Source of the DNA: Pyrus communis
Lineage: Eukaryota > Streptophyta > Magnoliopsida > Rosales > Rosaceae
Reading direction: 5' to 3'
NCBI RefSeq assembly: GCF_963583255.1
Contig: NC_084816.1
Location: forward strand, 9,501,600-9,565,599
Length of the DNA: 64,000 nt
The notes under the pieces were generated by a model, which did not search any database, was not told the origin of the DNA, and saw only the letters and a list, made by a program, of their open reading frames with translations. The position numbers were made by a program, and so were the translations under genes. Positions 48,401-61,369 of this stretch are shown here, one piece after another (position 1 is the stretch's first letter; the number at the start of each line of letters is the position of its first letter).

Positions 48401-51400
48401 TAAACAACTTTCAAATACCAAACCATTCATTATACATGTCTATTTTTGATGAAATTATATTTATTAAAAGATTTTGTTGAGATCTATTAAACAAGACCCT
48501 GAGATAACTATTAAATTGTGTTACGAAAAGTGAAAATTAACATTCATGTCTAGCAGACACATTATCTTTATAGAACATCATTCACCTTTTTCTTACATCA
48601 TTCTCATGCATCTAATTAATACATTTTTGTTACGCAATATTATTCATTTTTTTATATATCAGGATACTGTGTCTATGGATACAAATATGTAAAACATGAA
48701 AATTTGAGCATATTGTAAATCCCTTGTAGGGGAATTTTGTTAAATTTTCCATTTATGTACGACATAATCACATTCAATTGGGGGAATTTTTTTGATTAGT
48801 CAACTAGCATTGTACCTATACCTAATGAACTGTATAGTAAATAGAAAGTTACCTACTTTTCATCTTCTATTGTCAGTCATGCTATGACTGGTTCCTGTTA
48901 TTGTTTCTAACTTTTATAATATTTTGAAGCAGGGAACTGCACAGAGACCAGAAGTACGTATTGTAACATGGAATAATGATGAACTTTCAACAGATGCCTT
49001 ACCTGTACATGGCTTTGAGCATTACAAGGCAAAGGACTATTCCCTTGCTCACGCTCCTTTCTCAGGTTAACATACTTTATCTTTGAATGTCATCGTCAAA
49101 TAATAGCAGAATAATTTACATTTATATAGCTGTAAAACCCTTTAGTTTGAATCTAGGTAGCAGCTATGCTGGCGGCCAGTGGGCTGAAGGTGATGAACCA
49201 CTGTACTATATTGTTTCCCCAAAGGATGTAGTCATTGCAAAACCAAGGTCAGTAGTGTCTCTTTCTATTTGTGCCTCTAGAGTCGATAATATAATATATA
49301 AACATTTGTAATACAGAACAATAATTTTCTCCATTGACTCTTGAGTTTAATATTGAAGAATTGATCTCCATGTTCTAATAAAACTTTGTGATGCGGAGCC
49401 AAAGTGAAGGCTTTCCTAAATCAATGGGTGTTTTAGTCTTTTAATCTCTAGGGTTTTAGTATTTTAATATTTAGGGTTTTAGTCTTTTGATTTCCTACGT
49501 TTATAAGGTTTTAGATTCTTTTCAGTTTTATTGGGATTAGTTTTGGATTTTCTTTCCTAGAATAAGTTCTCGTTTGTGCTTGCGGCCCAGAATGATCTAA
49601 ACTTAGGTGCTTGTGGCCTGGAATGATCTAGTGTCATCGTCTCATCCATGGTTTAAGAACATTTTTATCACAAAAAGAAGGATCTTGTTATCGCTTTCTT
49701 TATCTTTTTCTTTTAAATTTTAGTGGGACAATAATCTTAACCCTGAATAAGAACTCCAAATTAAAACCAATGGGAAATTTTATTGGAACCCAATAAATCT
49801 CTTTCCACGCCCAACTTTAAGGAAAAATTCTTGAAATTCCTATTTCACCTTGAAATAAAATTGAGAAATTAAAAAAAAAAAAACAGAAGTAAAATTTCTT
49901 TCCACACCCATGGCTTCTCTTCCATGGCTTCCCCATTCAAACACCGTTCATAGAACATAAAGGCTCCCTCTTCATCTCAAAGCTTTCATGTCCAACGCCT
50001 CCGCCACCCCTTCTCTGCTTGATGGGCAAACGTGCTTCTCCATGTTTGTAGGCCTTTGATGTGCGGTAGGTGTCATCTGTGGAAGGGAGTCAGAAATAAA
50101 GAGGAGTAGGTGGAGAGGAGACGCTGGCAACGAAAGATGTGCTGGCATCAGTGAAGAAGGTGCAAGAAAGTGGTGGAAGTCGAGGTGGTGGCATATGGTT
50201 TCATATTTTTTTTAATTATTTTTCTTTTCTCACGTTAATTTAGGGGCATGAGGGGAGAGTTTAAGAATGGAACCTCCTCCAGCTTTACTGGGTTGCAGTT
50301 TGATATTTCATCAATATTAAGTTTCATAGCCATAAATGAAGAAGAAAGTGATAATGATTTTAGCAAATTAGAAGAAATACTAGAAGAAGACTTAGATCTA
50401 GACCAAGAAGACTTCTCATACGATGAAATGACTGACGAGAATGAAGAACAGGTATTTATAAGTAAAAGTAAGTTTAAAAAGACTAAGTCTGAATTAGAAG
50501 ATTTTATTAGAATTGCAGAAGAAACACAAGTTTGGGTAGAAAATCCGATTAAATATTGGGAAGGAAATCAAGAAGTAGCAAAATTGGACATTATGAATCC
50601 AGAATTAAGGATAATAACAAGAAGCATAGACTATGATAATAAAGACGAAGAAGAATTTCAGAAGAAGATAAAAACCCAGGACCGATCACAAGGAATGATG
50701 CACAACTTGTCCCTGTTTTCTTTTATCAACAAATGCTTGTTCCTTAACCAAAAAAACCCCCTTATTTTATAATGTTAGTAAAATACAAGTGCAAAATTTG
50801 ATCAGTCTTCCTACAATAAGGATGTCAATATTGTAAGAAAAACTGCACTCATCATTCTGAGGGTGACCCCAGAATGCATTTATACGATCGGAACCGTCTA
50901 TATTTTAAGTCATCAATCAAGGGTCATCCATGCAAAAAATTGTCCAAATCCAAAACTGTTTGGTCATCTTAAATTTACCAAACACATAAAGCTAAAATGA
51001 AAATGCGGATAATCAGACTAAACGGTTACTGATATAGCTGATTTTTGGCACGGATAATCCTTTAAAGAGTATCTAAAAACTGAATGGTTCCGATCATTGA
51101 ATTGCATCCCGGAAATTTTTTGTTAAATTAAATGTGAGCATCCTTATGGTAGAAAGCCTATAAGTTTGATTAGGGGAATGACAGATTCATAATCCTCATA
51201 TACTTAATAATCAAATTTATGTGTGAATTTTGATTAATCAAGTCCACGTCCAAGGTCCAATTAAACTACTGAAATATCAAATCTCAATTCTTCCATCCAA
51301 ATGAAACCTTGGCTGATAGGACAGATGATTTGCCAAAGCCCCGATCGAGATGTTAAGGTTAGGGATATCCAGAACAATTCTAGAAGATATGGTTCTTTCA

Positions 51401-54400
51401 CACTGTCAGTCCCAGCCTTTGCTGAGGTCTTGGGCTTATAGGAAGTTAAAAAAACAAAGGCTTGGGGTGGGGGGCATACAGTAAAGATGCTTAGAGCACA
51501 ATCACCTTCAGTTATCTCCTGAATTTAGAACCTGAAGCTCAGCCTATGACTTGCTAAAACCACTGGCCCCATATTTGAAAGGGCAAAGAATATCAATCTA
51601 AAAATCTGCATTTAATTCTTTTTTTTAAGGATAACAAGAAGTAAAATTATGAGTTAAATCATGGGACTTTTCCTATTAATTTTTTTTGGTAAACTTATTT
51701 TAAATTTAGTTCATCATATCTTACCATACTTTTATGTTTTGTACATCCCCCCTCTAATGGTTGCCTTCTTATTTTGACACATGACTTGAGGATGTTTAGG
51801 GAATGAGCTTAAATGGATTATTGGCACTGTAATTCTTTCCAATACTTGTGTAGTGGTCGCATTAGTTTATGTCTTTGAGATTGATTTGAAAAGAATTTGA
51901 GGGGTACTTAAGTGGAGGAGAGTACGTTGAATTTTATTCAATCATAAAATCTTCAGAATTGAAGATATTTTAATCGGGTCCTGCTAATTTGATAAGAAAC
52001 GGATGTATATATTCTTTTCAGAGATGCTGAAGATCATATTGCTTGGCTTCTTCAACATGGTTGGCATGAAAAAGCTTTGGCTGCAGTTGAAGCAGGCCAG
52101 GGACGGAGTGAACTTCTTGATGAGGTATTATCAATTCATTCTCGTTTTCATATCACAATAGAGAAAAGGTAGCAGTGTCCGTATTATGTTTTGTGCATTA
52201 TAGGAGCTCTTTTCTTCCTCAAGTAACATGTAGCTTTCACCTTCGAATTAGTTTCTAAGTGCCATAATCAAGGACAGAGGCAGCTAAGGCGCACTGGGGG
52301 TAGCTTCCCCAACTCACATTTTTTTCCTGTTGTTGGGAGAACAAGTACTCATGTGTAAAGGAGACGGATAGCACACATTACCCAAAACACTCCCTTTCAT
52401 TCACACTATTATAAATACAATGTCTTTCTATAGAAAAAAAGTGCTATTGACAAAATCATAGTTTAGTGAATTGTGCTGTGAGGAATTAAAGAAAAAAAGT
52501 GCGTCAAATTTATATAGAGAAGATAGGTTTTTTGTTGGTTTTTTCCCCCTTAAGTCATACTGGAGTATCTATTTCTTACCAGACTATGTAATAGATTATG
52601 TGTCTATTACAATTAACAAGTGAATTCTAGTGACCACATGATGTGATTACTGGTTTGTGTCCCTTATTGGATTCCTCTTTCTTTAAGAGTTTTACTCCAA
52701 AAAAATTTTGTCAATAGTTTTACTTACATTGTTCAAAGTCCACTAGAAAAAAATTTCTGGTTGTCCCTGGCCATATTCCTGTTGATACAACTACCATATT
52801 GACTTTGACATTAAAACACCTACCATATCGACAAGTTTCTTAGCTGCTCAATTTTTAGCCTTCTGGCTAAAATTATGGAGTACCACTTTTTCTTAGCTTT
52901 GACATTGAGTCCACTTGAGCGAGTTGTGTCATATATGAATATGGATCACTTAGTTTCTTATGCACCTTGGTCTTATGAGATTATTAACAATAAGGGAAAT
53001 GACAAACAACATAGATATAACCAAAGAAAAACTACGGAGAAGCTCTGTAAGATTTTTTGGCTTTGTTATGTAATTCATGAGCTTATTCCCTTATACTTCC
53101 ACTGTTAAAATTCCTGTAGATTTAGTTAATTGCACAGTTTGCTTAATTTTCCTTTCGTTTCTCTAGGTTGGTTCTAGATACCTTGATCATATGATTGTGG
53201 AAAGAAAATATGCTGAAGCCGCATCTGTATGTCCTAAATTGTTGCGAGGATCTGCTTCAGCATGGGAAAGGTATTAACTATCATTTTCTGTGACCCATTT
53301 TTTACAATCTTCCCAGTAAATAATTGGAAATTCAAGCATGCAATTCGTCCAAATAACTTGGAGCGGACTGTGCTTCACAGATGGGTTTTCCACTTTGCTC
53401 ATTTGCGTCAGCTTCCCGTATTAGTCCCATACATTCCAACAGAAAACCCAAGACTTCGTGATACTGCTTATGAGGTTTGTGAGGATAACATTTTTAATTG
53501 CAGTGTGAGCTGCTACATCTTTTCTAAAATCATTTATTTGACAACCAAGAAAGGCTTGATATCTTTTTTTTTTTTTTTTTTTTTTGTTTATTTATCTTTT
53601 CTTCTCTGTGCTGTAAGGTTGCTCTTGTAGCTCTCGCTACAAATCCATCTTTTCATAAGGAGCTTTTGTCAACTGTTAAATCTTGGCCACCCGTGATCTA
53701 CTCTTCATTGCCAGTTATCTCAGCTATAGAACCTCAGCTTAATACATCGTCCATGACAGATGCCCTTCAGGAGGTCAGTCAGGAATTATCTACTTGGAAT
53801 ATGAGTTTTTAATTATGATAATTCTGATTTTTTTGACATCGCTTCCCTTTTTCAGGCACTAGCAGTGTTGTATGAGATTGATGGGCAATATGAGAAAGCA
53901 TTTGCACAATATGCTGATGTAGGTGTTCATGTTGCATATTCACGTGCAACACCTTTATTCACAAAGCACAGCGACAGTTAGAATTGATTACATAATATTT
54001 AACATCTTCTTAATGTAATTTGGGAATTGAGCTGTTGCATCAATTACTGTGCTTTGATATTAACTGGAAATTTCTTTTGATCTTTTTTGGATTTACAGCT
54101 TTTGAAGCCAGACATATTTTCCTTCATTGAAAAGCACAATTTGTATGATTCTATTAGGGAAAAGGTATGGTAAATATGTTCACAATTTATATGTTGTAAA
54201 TTGGAATTTATAGTTTCTCTGTTTACTGCTATCCATAGATATGTCTATGTTTCCAACATTAATAATGGTCTTTTTGTGATTTTCCCAAGGAGGTAACCTT
54301 CATAATTTCACCGAAACATTGGTTCTGATATCAATGATGGTGTTGTCATTCTCTCTCTAATATAGAAAACATCAATATTACCTACTTAATGTTATATTAG

Positions 54401-55872
54401 GGGTTGGGGATGTGTGTAATTGATAAATAAGAGAGGAATAATTTTCAATTTATGGGTGTTTTATTTTTACTATCATGCTCGGCCATGCTAATTTTGTGTG
54501 CTTGGTTGTCGCCTCTGTGTTTTCAGGTTGTCCAGTTAATGATGCTAGATTGCAAGCTGGCAGTTCCTTTGTTGATCCAAAACAAGGATTTAATAACTCC
54601 ATCTGAAGTTGTTAAACAACTTTTGCATGCAAGTGATAAGTGTGATTCCAGATATTTCTTGCATGCGTACTTGCATCCACTATTTGAAGCAGATCCTCAT
54701 TCTGGAAAAGAATTTCATGATATGCAGGTATTGTGGAAAGCTAAAATAATTTAGTTGCCCATGTAATTATATTGGCTTCTGTTCTTTGAAATTCTCATTG
54801 TATGGGCTATGAAGTTACTTATACTTAATTGATCATTGCCTTAACTCTATCAACTTCCTGCAAAACGTAGTTGAATCTTTCTGGATATCAACCATATTTC
54901 ATTCACAACTTAATTTACTTGCTCCACTTTTCTTTTGTTTGAATTAAATTCGTCCAAAATCCCCCCAGTCATTATTTTGTTGTTAGTTTAACTTAGTTTT
55001 CGGTTTTATAAGTTTATTTTGTGTTGATTAGAATCCCTTTCTAATCCTCGGAATAGAACGATCCCTACTTACTCATACTACGATTGCATAATTTATAGGT
55101 TTTAATTTGTGCGTTAGTCTCTATATATCTTATCAAGATAATGCCAAAACTGATTTATGGCAGACAAATGTAATCAACTAGGTTTATGGGAGCTTTTGGT
55201 TAGGATTTCAGATGGTTATTATGTTAAACAGTTTTGTTTTCTAATTTAACTAAATGCATTGTAGGTACCATGATAGTTGCCTTGTCATTTCCCGTTGTAG
55301 AGAAGACTAACATTCTCATATAATTTGGGTACTATGAGTTGTATCCTAATACATCCATATGCGCTCGGGGTGATTATATCTGACATTAGAAGATTGTTTA
55401 GTATTTCCAAGTTTAAGAAAGAACTGGTTTTCCCTTTTAGGATTAGACCTTTATTTTGCTGGTTTTCATGTTTTTGTTATGAGTGAAAAATTGAAACTGA
55501 AACTGCAGGTCTTTGCTATTGGTAAATAGTATGTATTTGGTACCATATAATTGTTTTAACAGTTTCCATATAGGAATCTCTTAAGGTATTTATTTTTATT
55601 TTGTTCTATTACTTCTCCGGCAAGAGCTTGTATTTGGTTCTTGAACTATGTTGTGCCGAGTGGTGAAATTGTATCTATAGCTGGTGTGCATGCCGTTTAA
55701 CTCTTGTGGTGTCATTTGTTTATTGTGGTAGGTAGAGCTTTATGCAGAATATGATCCAAAGATGCTTCTTCCTTTTCTTCGTAGTAGTCAACATTATACC
55801 CTGGAGAAGGTTTGAACAGTTCATAAATAATCAGTTATCATGAAATTTAAATGCTCTTCAATGCATTGACTT

Positions 55873-55918
<46 letters not shown>

Positions 55919-58311
55919 GCATATGAAATTTGTATTGGAAGAGATCTTTTAAGGGAGCAAGTGTTCATTCTTGGAAGAATGGGAAATGCTAAACAAGCCC
56001 TTGCTGTAATCATAAATAAACTTGGGGATATTGAAGAGGTACCTATTCTTACAACATATGTCTTTAGTTGTTCCTTTGGGGATATTTGCTATCTCTTCAC
56101 TTTGAATTGTGGCAATAACAAGATGAGTTATGGTTGTGCACACAGGCTGTAGAATTTGTAAATATGCAACATGATGATGAACTCTGGGAGGAGTTAATCC
56201 AGCAGTGTCTTGATAAACCTGAAATGGTATTATTCCGGCTAGCCTGCAGATTTGGTATTTATGCAAAGTTTGCTGCAAGTCCTCTTCAGTATCCTCTAAT
56301 TTTTTTATTCTACTAATTTGCAGGTGGGCGTGTTATTGGAGCACACAGTTGGAAACCTAGATCCTCTCTATATTGTGAATATGGTTCCCAACGGATTGGA
56401 GATTCCTAGGTCAGTTAGATCAGAATATTGTGGTGGTGTATTTCTTTCTTGTATTCCATCTCTTATCAATTAATGGAATTCTTCCCTTTTTATAGAATTC
56501 CTAGCATGTTTGAATTTTGGTATTTTAAGCTGAATGAAATGTTGGTATTGGCCTACTCATTGGATTCTCCATAATGTTGATATTGGGCCTTATATAAATT
56601 TTGATCATCTTGGAGATTCCATTGACTGATATGGTAGCAAAGTATTGTGTTTGCTATGCATGCTTATAGCATTGATTATGTAATAATGTTTCTTCTTTTG
56701 TTAAAACCCTGACCCCGTGCCTCTTCGTGTCTAGATTTCCTGTAGATACAATAGTACATCCCTTGCTTGATTTAATTGGGTGGTGCTATTCACACCTCTT
56801 CCCCTGTTAATTTATGTCCTTTGATCCTCCTCAATTCATTTGATTCGATAGCCGCAAATCGAGAGGGGCGTGTGTGGAAGGTAAAAAGGGGTGTGAATAG
56901 CACCACCCTTTTAATTTTTGATAATTATTTCCTATTGAATTAGATAAATAAATAAATAAACAGAGACGTAGAGATGGGTCCTTTTCTTCTAGACATTTCT
57001 TGACTTTGTATGTGATTATCACAAATTCAAGGGCTATCATGTTTTCTTTGTATTTTGGTGGTGAAAGTATATACATTAGAATTGTTCCATTTGTGCCAAC
57101 ACAAGTAGAGATTACGGATAGCTAGAGTGTGTAGTGTTTTGATTCTTAAATGAGGTAATAAGGACTTAGATTGTGGAATAGCAAATATGAACAACTAGGA
57201 TGTTCAGCTGGTGATCATAATGTATCTTAGTGGTCAGTGACTGAAGGAATGGTTTGACAGTTCGAGATATATAGTCGTTGTCAGGTCATTATTAGATCGG
57301 AACTGTATATGGATATGCATATATGTTGCTATTATTTCGTTGTTTGTAATTTTTGTTGCTCTGTTTGGATATATTTCTTGAGAAGCTTATGAGTCATTAT
57401 TATTGATTAAAATAGGAGCATTAGATTGTCCCATTTTGACCAAGTTGGGATCAGCTACCAACATTTACGAATTGATTTCACTTAGTAATTGTTGAAAATT
57501 GTGTTACTAGTTTCTAGTGGTCCCAGTTAAGCTCCACCATTGCATCTTCCAAATTGATGTTGCAAATCATTAGGTGCAACTGTGTACATCTGTATACATG
57601 CAGAACTTCGATATTTTTCGGTTGTAAATATGAAGTTTTATGAGTATTTTTAACATAAATATGTGTATTAACCTTCTGTAATTTTGTTTTTTCAGGCTCA
57701 GGGATCGGCTAGTCAAAATCGTCACCAATTACAGGACTGAAACATCTTTAAGGCATGGGTGCAATGATATTCTCAAGGTACTCCTGTTTTCCATGTAAAT
57801 TTTTTGCCTCTGATTTGAATAACGGAGCAGTGTAAAAATTATCGATTTGGTGTAATTGGGAAAACAGGCTGATATTGTCAACCTCTTGGTCAAATACTAC
57901 AAAGAGGCAACACATGGAATTTACTTGGGCAATGAAGAAGATGAGGCACGGTCAAAGAGAAATGATAGTAGGGCTTCTCAGGTGATCGAAAAATCGATAG
58001 GTGTGAGAAGCATGGAGGTTAAGTCAAAACCCAGGGGCGGTGCAAGGTGTTGCATGTGTTTCGATCCTTTTTCTATACAAAGTGTTAATGTCATTGTTTT
58101 CTTTTGCTGTCATGCTTATCACGTGACTTGTCTTATGGATTCCACCTATACGAGTGAAATGAAAGGGAGTGTGGCCACTCCTAGTGAGAGAGTAGACGAT
58201 TATGGGTATGACGACAGTGATGTGGATGACAATGGTGGTGATGATACCCAACCGGGTGGTTCCCGTATGCGTTGTATCTTATGTACTACTGCTGCTAGTG
58301 GAGTGAAGTGA
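45436..58311 (+). CDS. VPS41: VPS41, HOPS tethering complex subunit
   Basis: 19 exons, 957 aa: 45436-45696, 46454-46723, 46805-46984, 47835-48095, 48933-49065, 49157-49247, 52022-52124, 53167-53270, 53381-53474, 53618-53773, 53856-53918, 54099-54164, 54527-54727, 55732-55809, 55919-56038, 56146-56226, 56324-56409, 57696-57777, 57868-58311. All GT-AG, phases close. Residues 1-38 are acidic with 18 consecutive Glu (21-38). About 45-400 is a WD40-type propeller; about 590-800 is the clathrin-heavy-chain repeat (REQVFILGRMGNAKQALAVI). The end is a RING-like zinc module: C871, C872, C874, then C890/C891, H892, H895, C898, and C946, C949. By family, VPS41 is the HOPS subunit that binds the Rab7 class and drives fusion with the vacuole. 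Length agrees with plant VPS41 (about 980 aa). Head to head with VPS50. Confidence 0.95.
49380..50240. other. Repeat-derived sequence in VPS41 intron 6
   Basis: Intron 6 is 2.77 kb, far longer than its neighbours. This part has repeats of TTTAGGGTTTTAGT (49440-49500), a duplicated CTTGTGGCCTGGAATGATCT phrase (49580-49625) and a GC-richer block at 49960-50190. It looks like inserted sequence, but I cannot assign the family or find clean ends. Confidence 0.5.
50248..50772 (+). CDS. Acidic A-rich ORF in VPS41 intron 6, possibly viral or retroelement
   Basis: 174 codons open from ATG. From about residue 25 to 145 the sequence is strongly acidic (NEEESDNDFSKLEEILEED) followed by a Lys-rich stretch and VWVENPIKYWEGNQEV. 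The last 30 residues are hydrophobic and probably chance. The A-rich codon use (GAA, AAA, AGA) differs from the surrounding intron and resembles the pararetroviral ORFs at the right end of the window. I do not recognise the family: a polyprotein piece of a caulimovirus-like element or a retrotransposon gag are possible. Since it lies within an intron of VPS41 in sense orientation, it is unlikely to be an exon; exons 6 and 7 join in phase without it. Confidence 0.4.
   Translation: MRGEFKNGTSSSFTGLQFDISSILSFIAINEEESDNDFSKLEEILEEDLDLDQEDFSYDEMTDENEEQVFISKSKFKKTKSELEDFIRIAEETQVWVENPIKYWEGNQEVAKLDIMNPELRIITRSIDYDNKDEEEFQKKIKTQDRSQGMMHNLSLFSFINKCLFLNQKNPLIL
55877..55916. repeat. AT microsatellite in VPS41 intron 14
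   Basis: About 20 AT units ending at the acceptor of exon 15 (ATATCAG). Confidence 0.95.
56778..56908. mobile_element. MITE with GGGTGGTGCTATTCACAC ends
   Basis: GGGTGGTGCTATTCACACC at the left is perfectly complementary to the right end GGTGTGAATAGCACCACCC. Flanks ATTTAATT and TTTTAATT match at seven of eight bases, suggesting an 8-bp hAT-type duplication. In VPS41 intron 17. Same family as 30756-30862. Confidence 0.85.
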
Positions 58312-59784
58312 TGCATGCGCGTGATGTGAATGTTTGCATGCTTATTCTTCTTTTGGTTCAGTTTTTGAATGCACGCTCAATGTGAGGCTTTATTTATCTT
58401 TTGTTGTGCTCATAGTGGTCCATTCTTGTATCATAGATATACATATTGTGGAAAGCGGCTTTTATTTTTTGGCTAGCTTTTGAGGATTGATGCCATCCGG
58501 GCTAGTTTCTTTAGTGCAAGTTTTGCAGGTTTGTTTGAGTTGATATGTACCTGCATTGCTAATGTTAGAGGTTCTTTGGGCTGTGACAATATTCGGGAAG
58601 TGGAGGTTGACGGAGAAGCAATTTTACGTTTTGTTTGTTGTCGTTACTTTTTGTCTTCCTCAAGGAACATTAGAATTCACAGCATTTTATCCAGTTGATT
58701 AGTGATCCTTTTTTATTCTGGATGGTGCTATTCATGCACTTGTTTTACCTCACACGTTTTTGATAATTTTTGGCCATTGATCATCTTCAGTTCATTTGAT
58801 CTAATGATCGGAAATCACTTGTGATTGTTAACCATGATTACGTCGTTTTAACAAATAGTGATTTAGGACCAGACATAAACTTGTCAACAATTTGATTCCA
58901 GATCAGATGACACTTGTTTTCTGGCTTTTCTCGTCGATTCAACTGAACTCATAGGTTGTCAATAAATATTCCAGATTTGATTTACTTTCATCCAATTTTA
59001 GTAGTTTTATTTTATTGCTACAAGGAAAGCTGGGTTGTCTCTGAATATTGAGTTCGAAGTGTTTCTTTTTCTACCGTAAGAGTTCTTATAGACGGAGTCG
59101 TTTCATTTGGTACCCCAATGTGGACTTATCACATCTTGAGGATGAACTTTCGTTCTTACAGCTATGTTTTTGAAGCAAATAGTTCAAAGTGAAGATAAGA
59201 CTCATTTATCTTTCATTTAATGACTTACGTCTTTTGGAGTCATTTTATAAAGAGGAAGGTTGTTGTCAAATTTCGATTAAAATGTGAGTCAAAAATCCAA
59301 ATGAAAAGAAAATGATTTTTTTAGAAACAAAACATGCCACTTTCGATTAAAATGTGAGCAAAAAATCAAAATCAAAAGACAATGATTTTCTAGAAACAAA
59401 ACAAGCAAGTGGCACAGAGGATAATGTTTTTGGTCACATCACGAAACATACTTGCACTCCAAGTGTTACGGTCGCCGTCTTGATCATTGAAATTTTAATG
59501 GTCCTCAAATATATTGAGTTCATTGAAGAACTTGTATTGATTTAACGGGGGACTTATTTGTCTATTCATTTGTTATTAATGTATTTTCAAAATCAGAATT
59601 GTCTATTCTTCTTATTATATTTGTAAAAAGTTATTTAGTTTGAACACTTTATAAAATCATATTAAGATGATAGCACATGCGCTGTTGAACGTAACCTCCA
59701 TTTAAAACTAAAAAAAGGATAACTTACCGGCTATCGTCCAAATTATTTTTTTCTTAAGCTCTAAAATCTACTCACTCTTATAGA
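58312..59784. other. VPS41 3' flank and spacer
   Basis: Includes the VPS41 3' UTR. At 58722-58810 there is a one-sided fragment of the GGGTGGTGCTATTCA MITE family (GGATGGTGCTATTCATGCAC, then CAGTTCATTTGATCTAATGATCGG). A 40-bp phrase with TTTCGATTAAAATGTGAG is repeated at 59271 and 59341. No gene supported. Confidence 0.5.
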
Positions 59785-59794
59785 AAAAATAAAC
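59785..59794. repeat. 10-bp target duplication of Pack-MULE, left
   Basis: AAAAATAAAC, identical to 61249-61258. Confidence 0.9.
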
Positions 59795-60137
59795 GGCAAA
59801 AGACTGTTTACTATACCCTCATGTTTCGTAGTTTTCAACATTTAGTACATCAAGTTTTTTTCGTCCCAGAGTCATACCTAAAGTGTAAATTTTGGGATAG
59901 TCTCATACATCCGTTAGTCAAACTATTAAGTCTTCCGTTAACTGTGACGTGGCGCCCATGTGGACAATGAATGGACGCCACGTGTCATTAAAGGGTCCAT
60001 GTGAAAATTAAAAATTAAAAAAAAAAAACTCAAAATTTCAAAATTCAAAACCACCTTCTCATTCCTCCTCTGCAACATCAATTCTTCTCCCAATCTGCCA
60101 ACCCCACCACCACCATGTCCCAAAAATCTAAATCACG

Positions 60138-60404
60138 ATGCAAAACTGCAAAACTCGAACAAAGCCTAGCACCTCCAATCCAAAACCCAACCCCCCCCCC
60201 CAAGAGTTCCAATTCGCCATAGCCAAAGCCCAGCACCTCCAATCCAAAACCCGACCCCTCGAAACCCTAACCCATATCGTCGTCAAGTACATTGGCACCG
60301 TAGCCTCAGCCTTGGCCTCCTACGCCGCCATGGCCAAGCGCACCAACACGAACGTCTTTGACTTCGCCAACGCCCTTCCCTTCGTCTTCCCCCACCCTCT
60401 CTAA
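60138..60404 (+). pseudogene. Captured TAF8-like histone-fold fragment
   Basis: An 88-codon open frame. After a proline-rich start, EFQFAIAK and then ETLTHIVVKYIGTVASALAS and RTNTNVFDFANAL match the histone fold (Bromo_TP type) of plant TFIID subunit TAF8-like proteins. The part that should encode the first helix is replaced by a second copy, 64 bp downstream, of the phrase AGCACCTCCAATCCAAAACC (first copy 60168). So the fold is incomplete. Whether it is transcribed is unknown. The family assignment is by motif memory and moderately sure. Confidence 0.6.
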
Positions 60405-60459
60405 ATTTACCATTTCTCCCGTCCTCCATGGAACGCTCTCAGGCTTGAATCGTCACTAC

Positions 60460-60960
60460 CAGAAGAGGGTTGAAGCGGAAGCTCGAAGAAGACTTCAGAG
60501 ATGAAATGATCGAGGGGGAACTGGACTGGAAAATCCTAACAGTCGTCGAACCGCAAGACGATCGCCCATATCTCGTCGGCGGGTTCTAGAGCAGGTCTGG
60601 ATTCTGGAGTCCATATTCTCATCCGCGCAACCTGACCGCCCATGGCTTCGCTTTCACCTCCAAAGAATGTAGCGTGCTCGTTGTTGTCTTTCATTTTGGC
60701 CGGTGTTCTTGGAGTTAACAATTTGTTCATCTTTAATCTGAGCGAAATCTTGTGAGATTGTTTAGGGCTTAGGGTTTTTTTTTGGTAATTTGTATGTAGA
60801 GGAGCTTGTGGACATTATGGTGGATTGTGGAGCAGTTATGGCGCTTGTTAAGCATCTGCAGGCGCCTCCGCAGGCCACAGACGGTTGAAAAAGCCTGATC
60901 CCGTACAAGCACGAGGTCGAGAAAGGGGTGGAGGGTAGGGGAAGATGAAGGGGTTCTGGG
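60460..60960 (+). pseudogene. Captured ABAP1/ARIA-like armadillo fragment
   Basis: Plus-strand frames give LKRKLEEDFRDEM at about 60470-60510 and, after an intron-like gap with a TATGTAG acceptor near 60799, EELVDIMVDCGAVMALVKHL with QAPPQATDG (about 60801-60885), then a stop and, in another frame, SLIPYKHEVEKG. This order and wording fit the N-terminus and first armadillo repeat of plant ARIA/ABAP1-type ARM-BTB proteins. The fragment keeps an intron border, so it was copied from genomic DNA. Broken, not functional as the parent. Confidence 0.6.
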
Positions 60961-61248
60961 TGTGTGTGGATGAGGGAGGAGACGGCTGTTTGTATTTTTT
61001 TTTGTTTTTTTTAATTATTTTTAATTATTTTTTTAATATTAAAGTGGGCCTATATTGACACGTGGTGCCTAGTAATTGTCCACGTGGGCGTCATGTCATC
61101 AGTTAACAGAAGTTCTAACGGAAAACTTAACGGATGTATGAGACTGTCCCAAAATTAAGACTTTAGGTATGACCCTGGGACGAAAAAAACTTCATGTACT
61201 AAATGTTGAAAACCACGAAACTTTAGGGTAGTAAACAGAGTTTAACCC

Positions 61249-61258
61249 AAAAATAAAC
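61249..61258. repeat. 10-bp target duplication of Pack-MULE, right
   Basis: AAAAATAAAC, identical to 59785-59794. Confidence 0.9.
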
Positions 61259-61369
61259 TATAACCACTAAAAGCAAATGTAGTCACAAATGTCAATGAAA
61301 AAGGTTAATTTTTTAGTAATTATATTTATCAAATAAATATGTAGTTTGCAATATAAATAGGGAAGTGCA

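Larger units (their letters stand above)
59795..61248. mobile_element. Pack-MULE with two captured gene pieces
   Basis: Left end GGCAAAAGACTGTTTACTAT and right end (inverted) GGGTTAAACTCTGTTTACTA start inverted repeats of about 190 bp, sharing for example TTTTCAACATTTAGTACAT and GTCTCATACATCCGTTA. A perfect 10-bp duplication flanks it. Mutator-like elements are defined by long TIRs and 9-10 bp duplications. There is no transposase. The interior (about 60050-60970) is GC-rich, unlike the flanks, and contains gene fragments described separately, which makes it a Pack-MULE. Confidence 0.88.
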
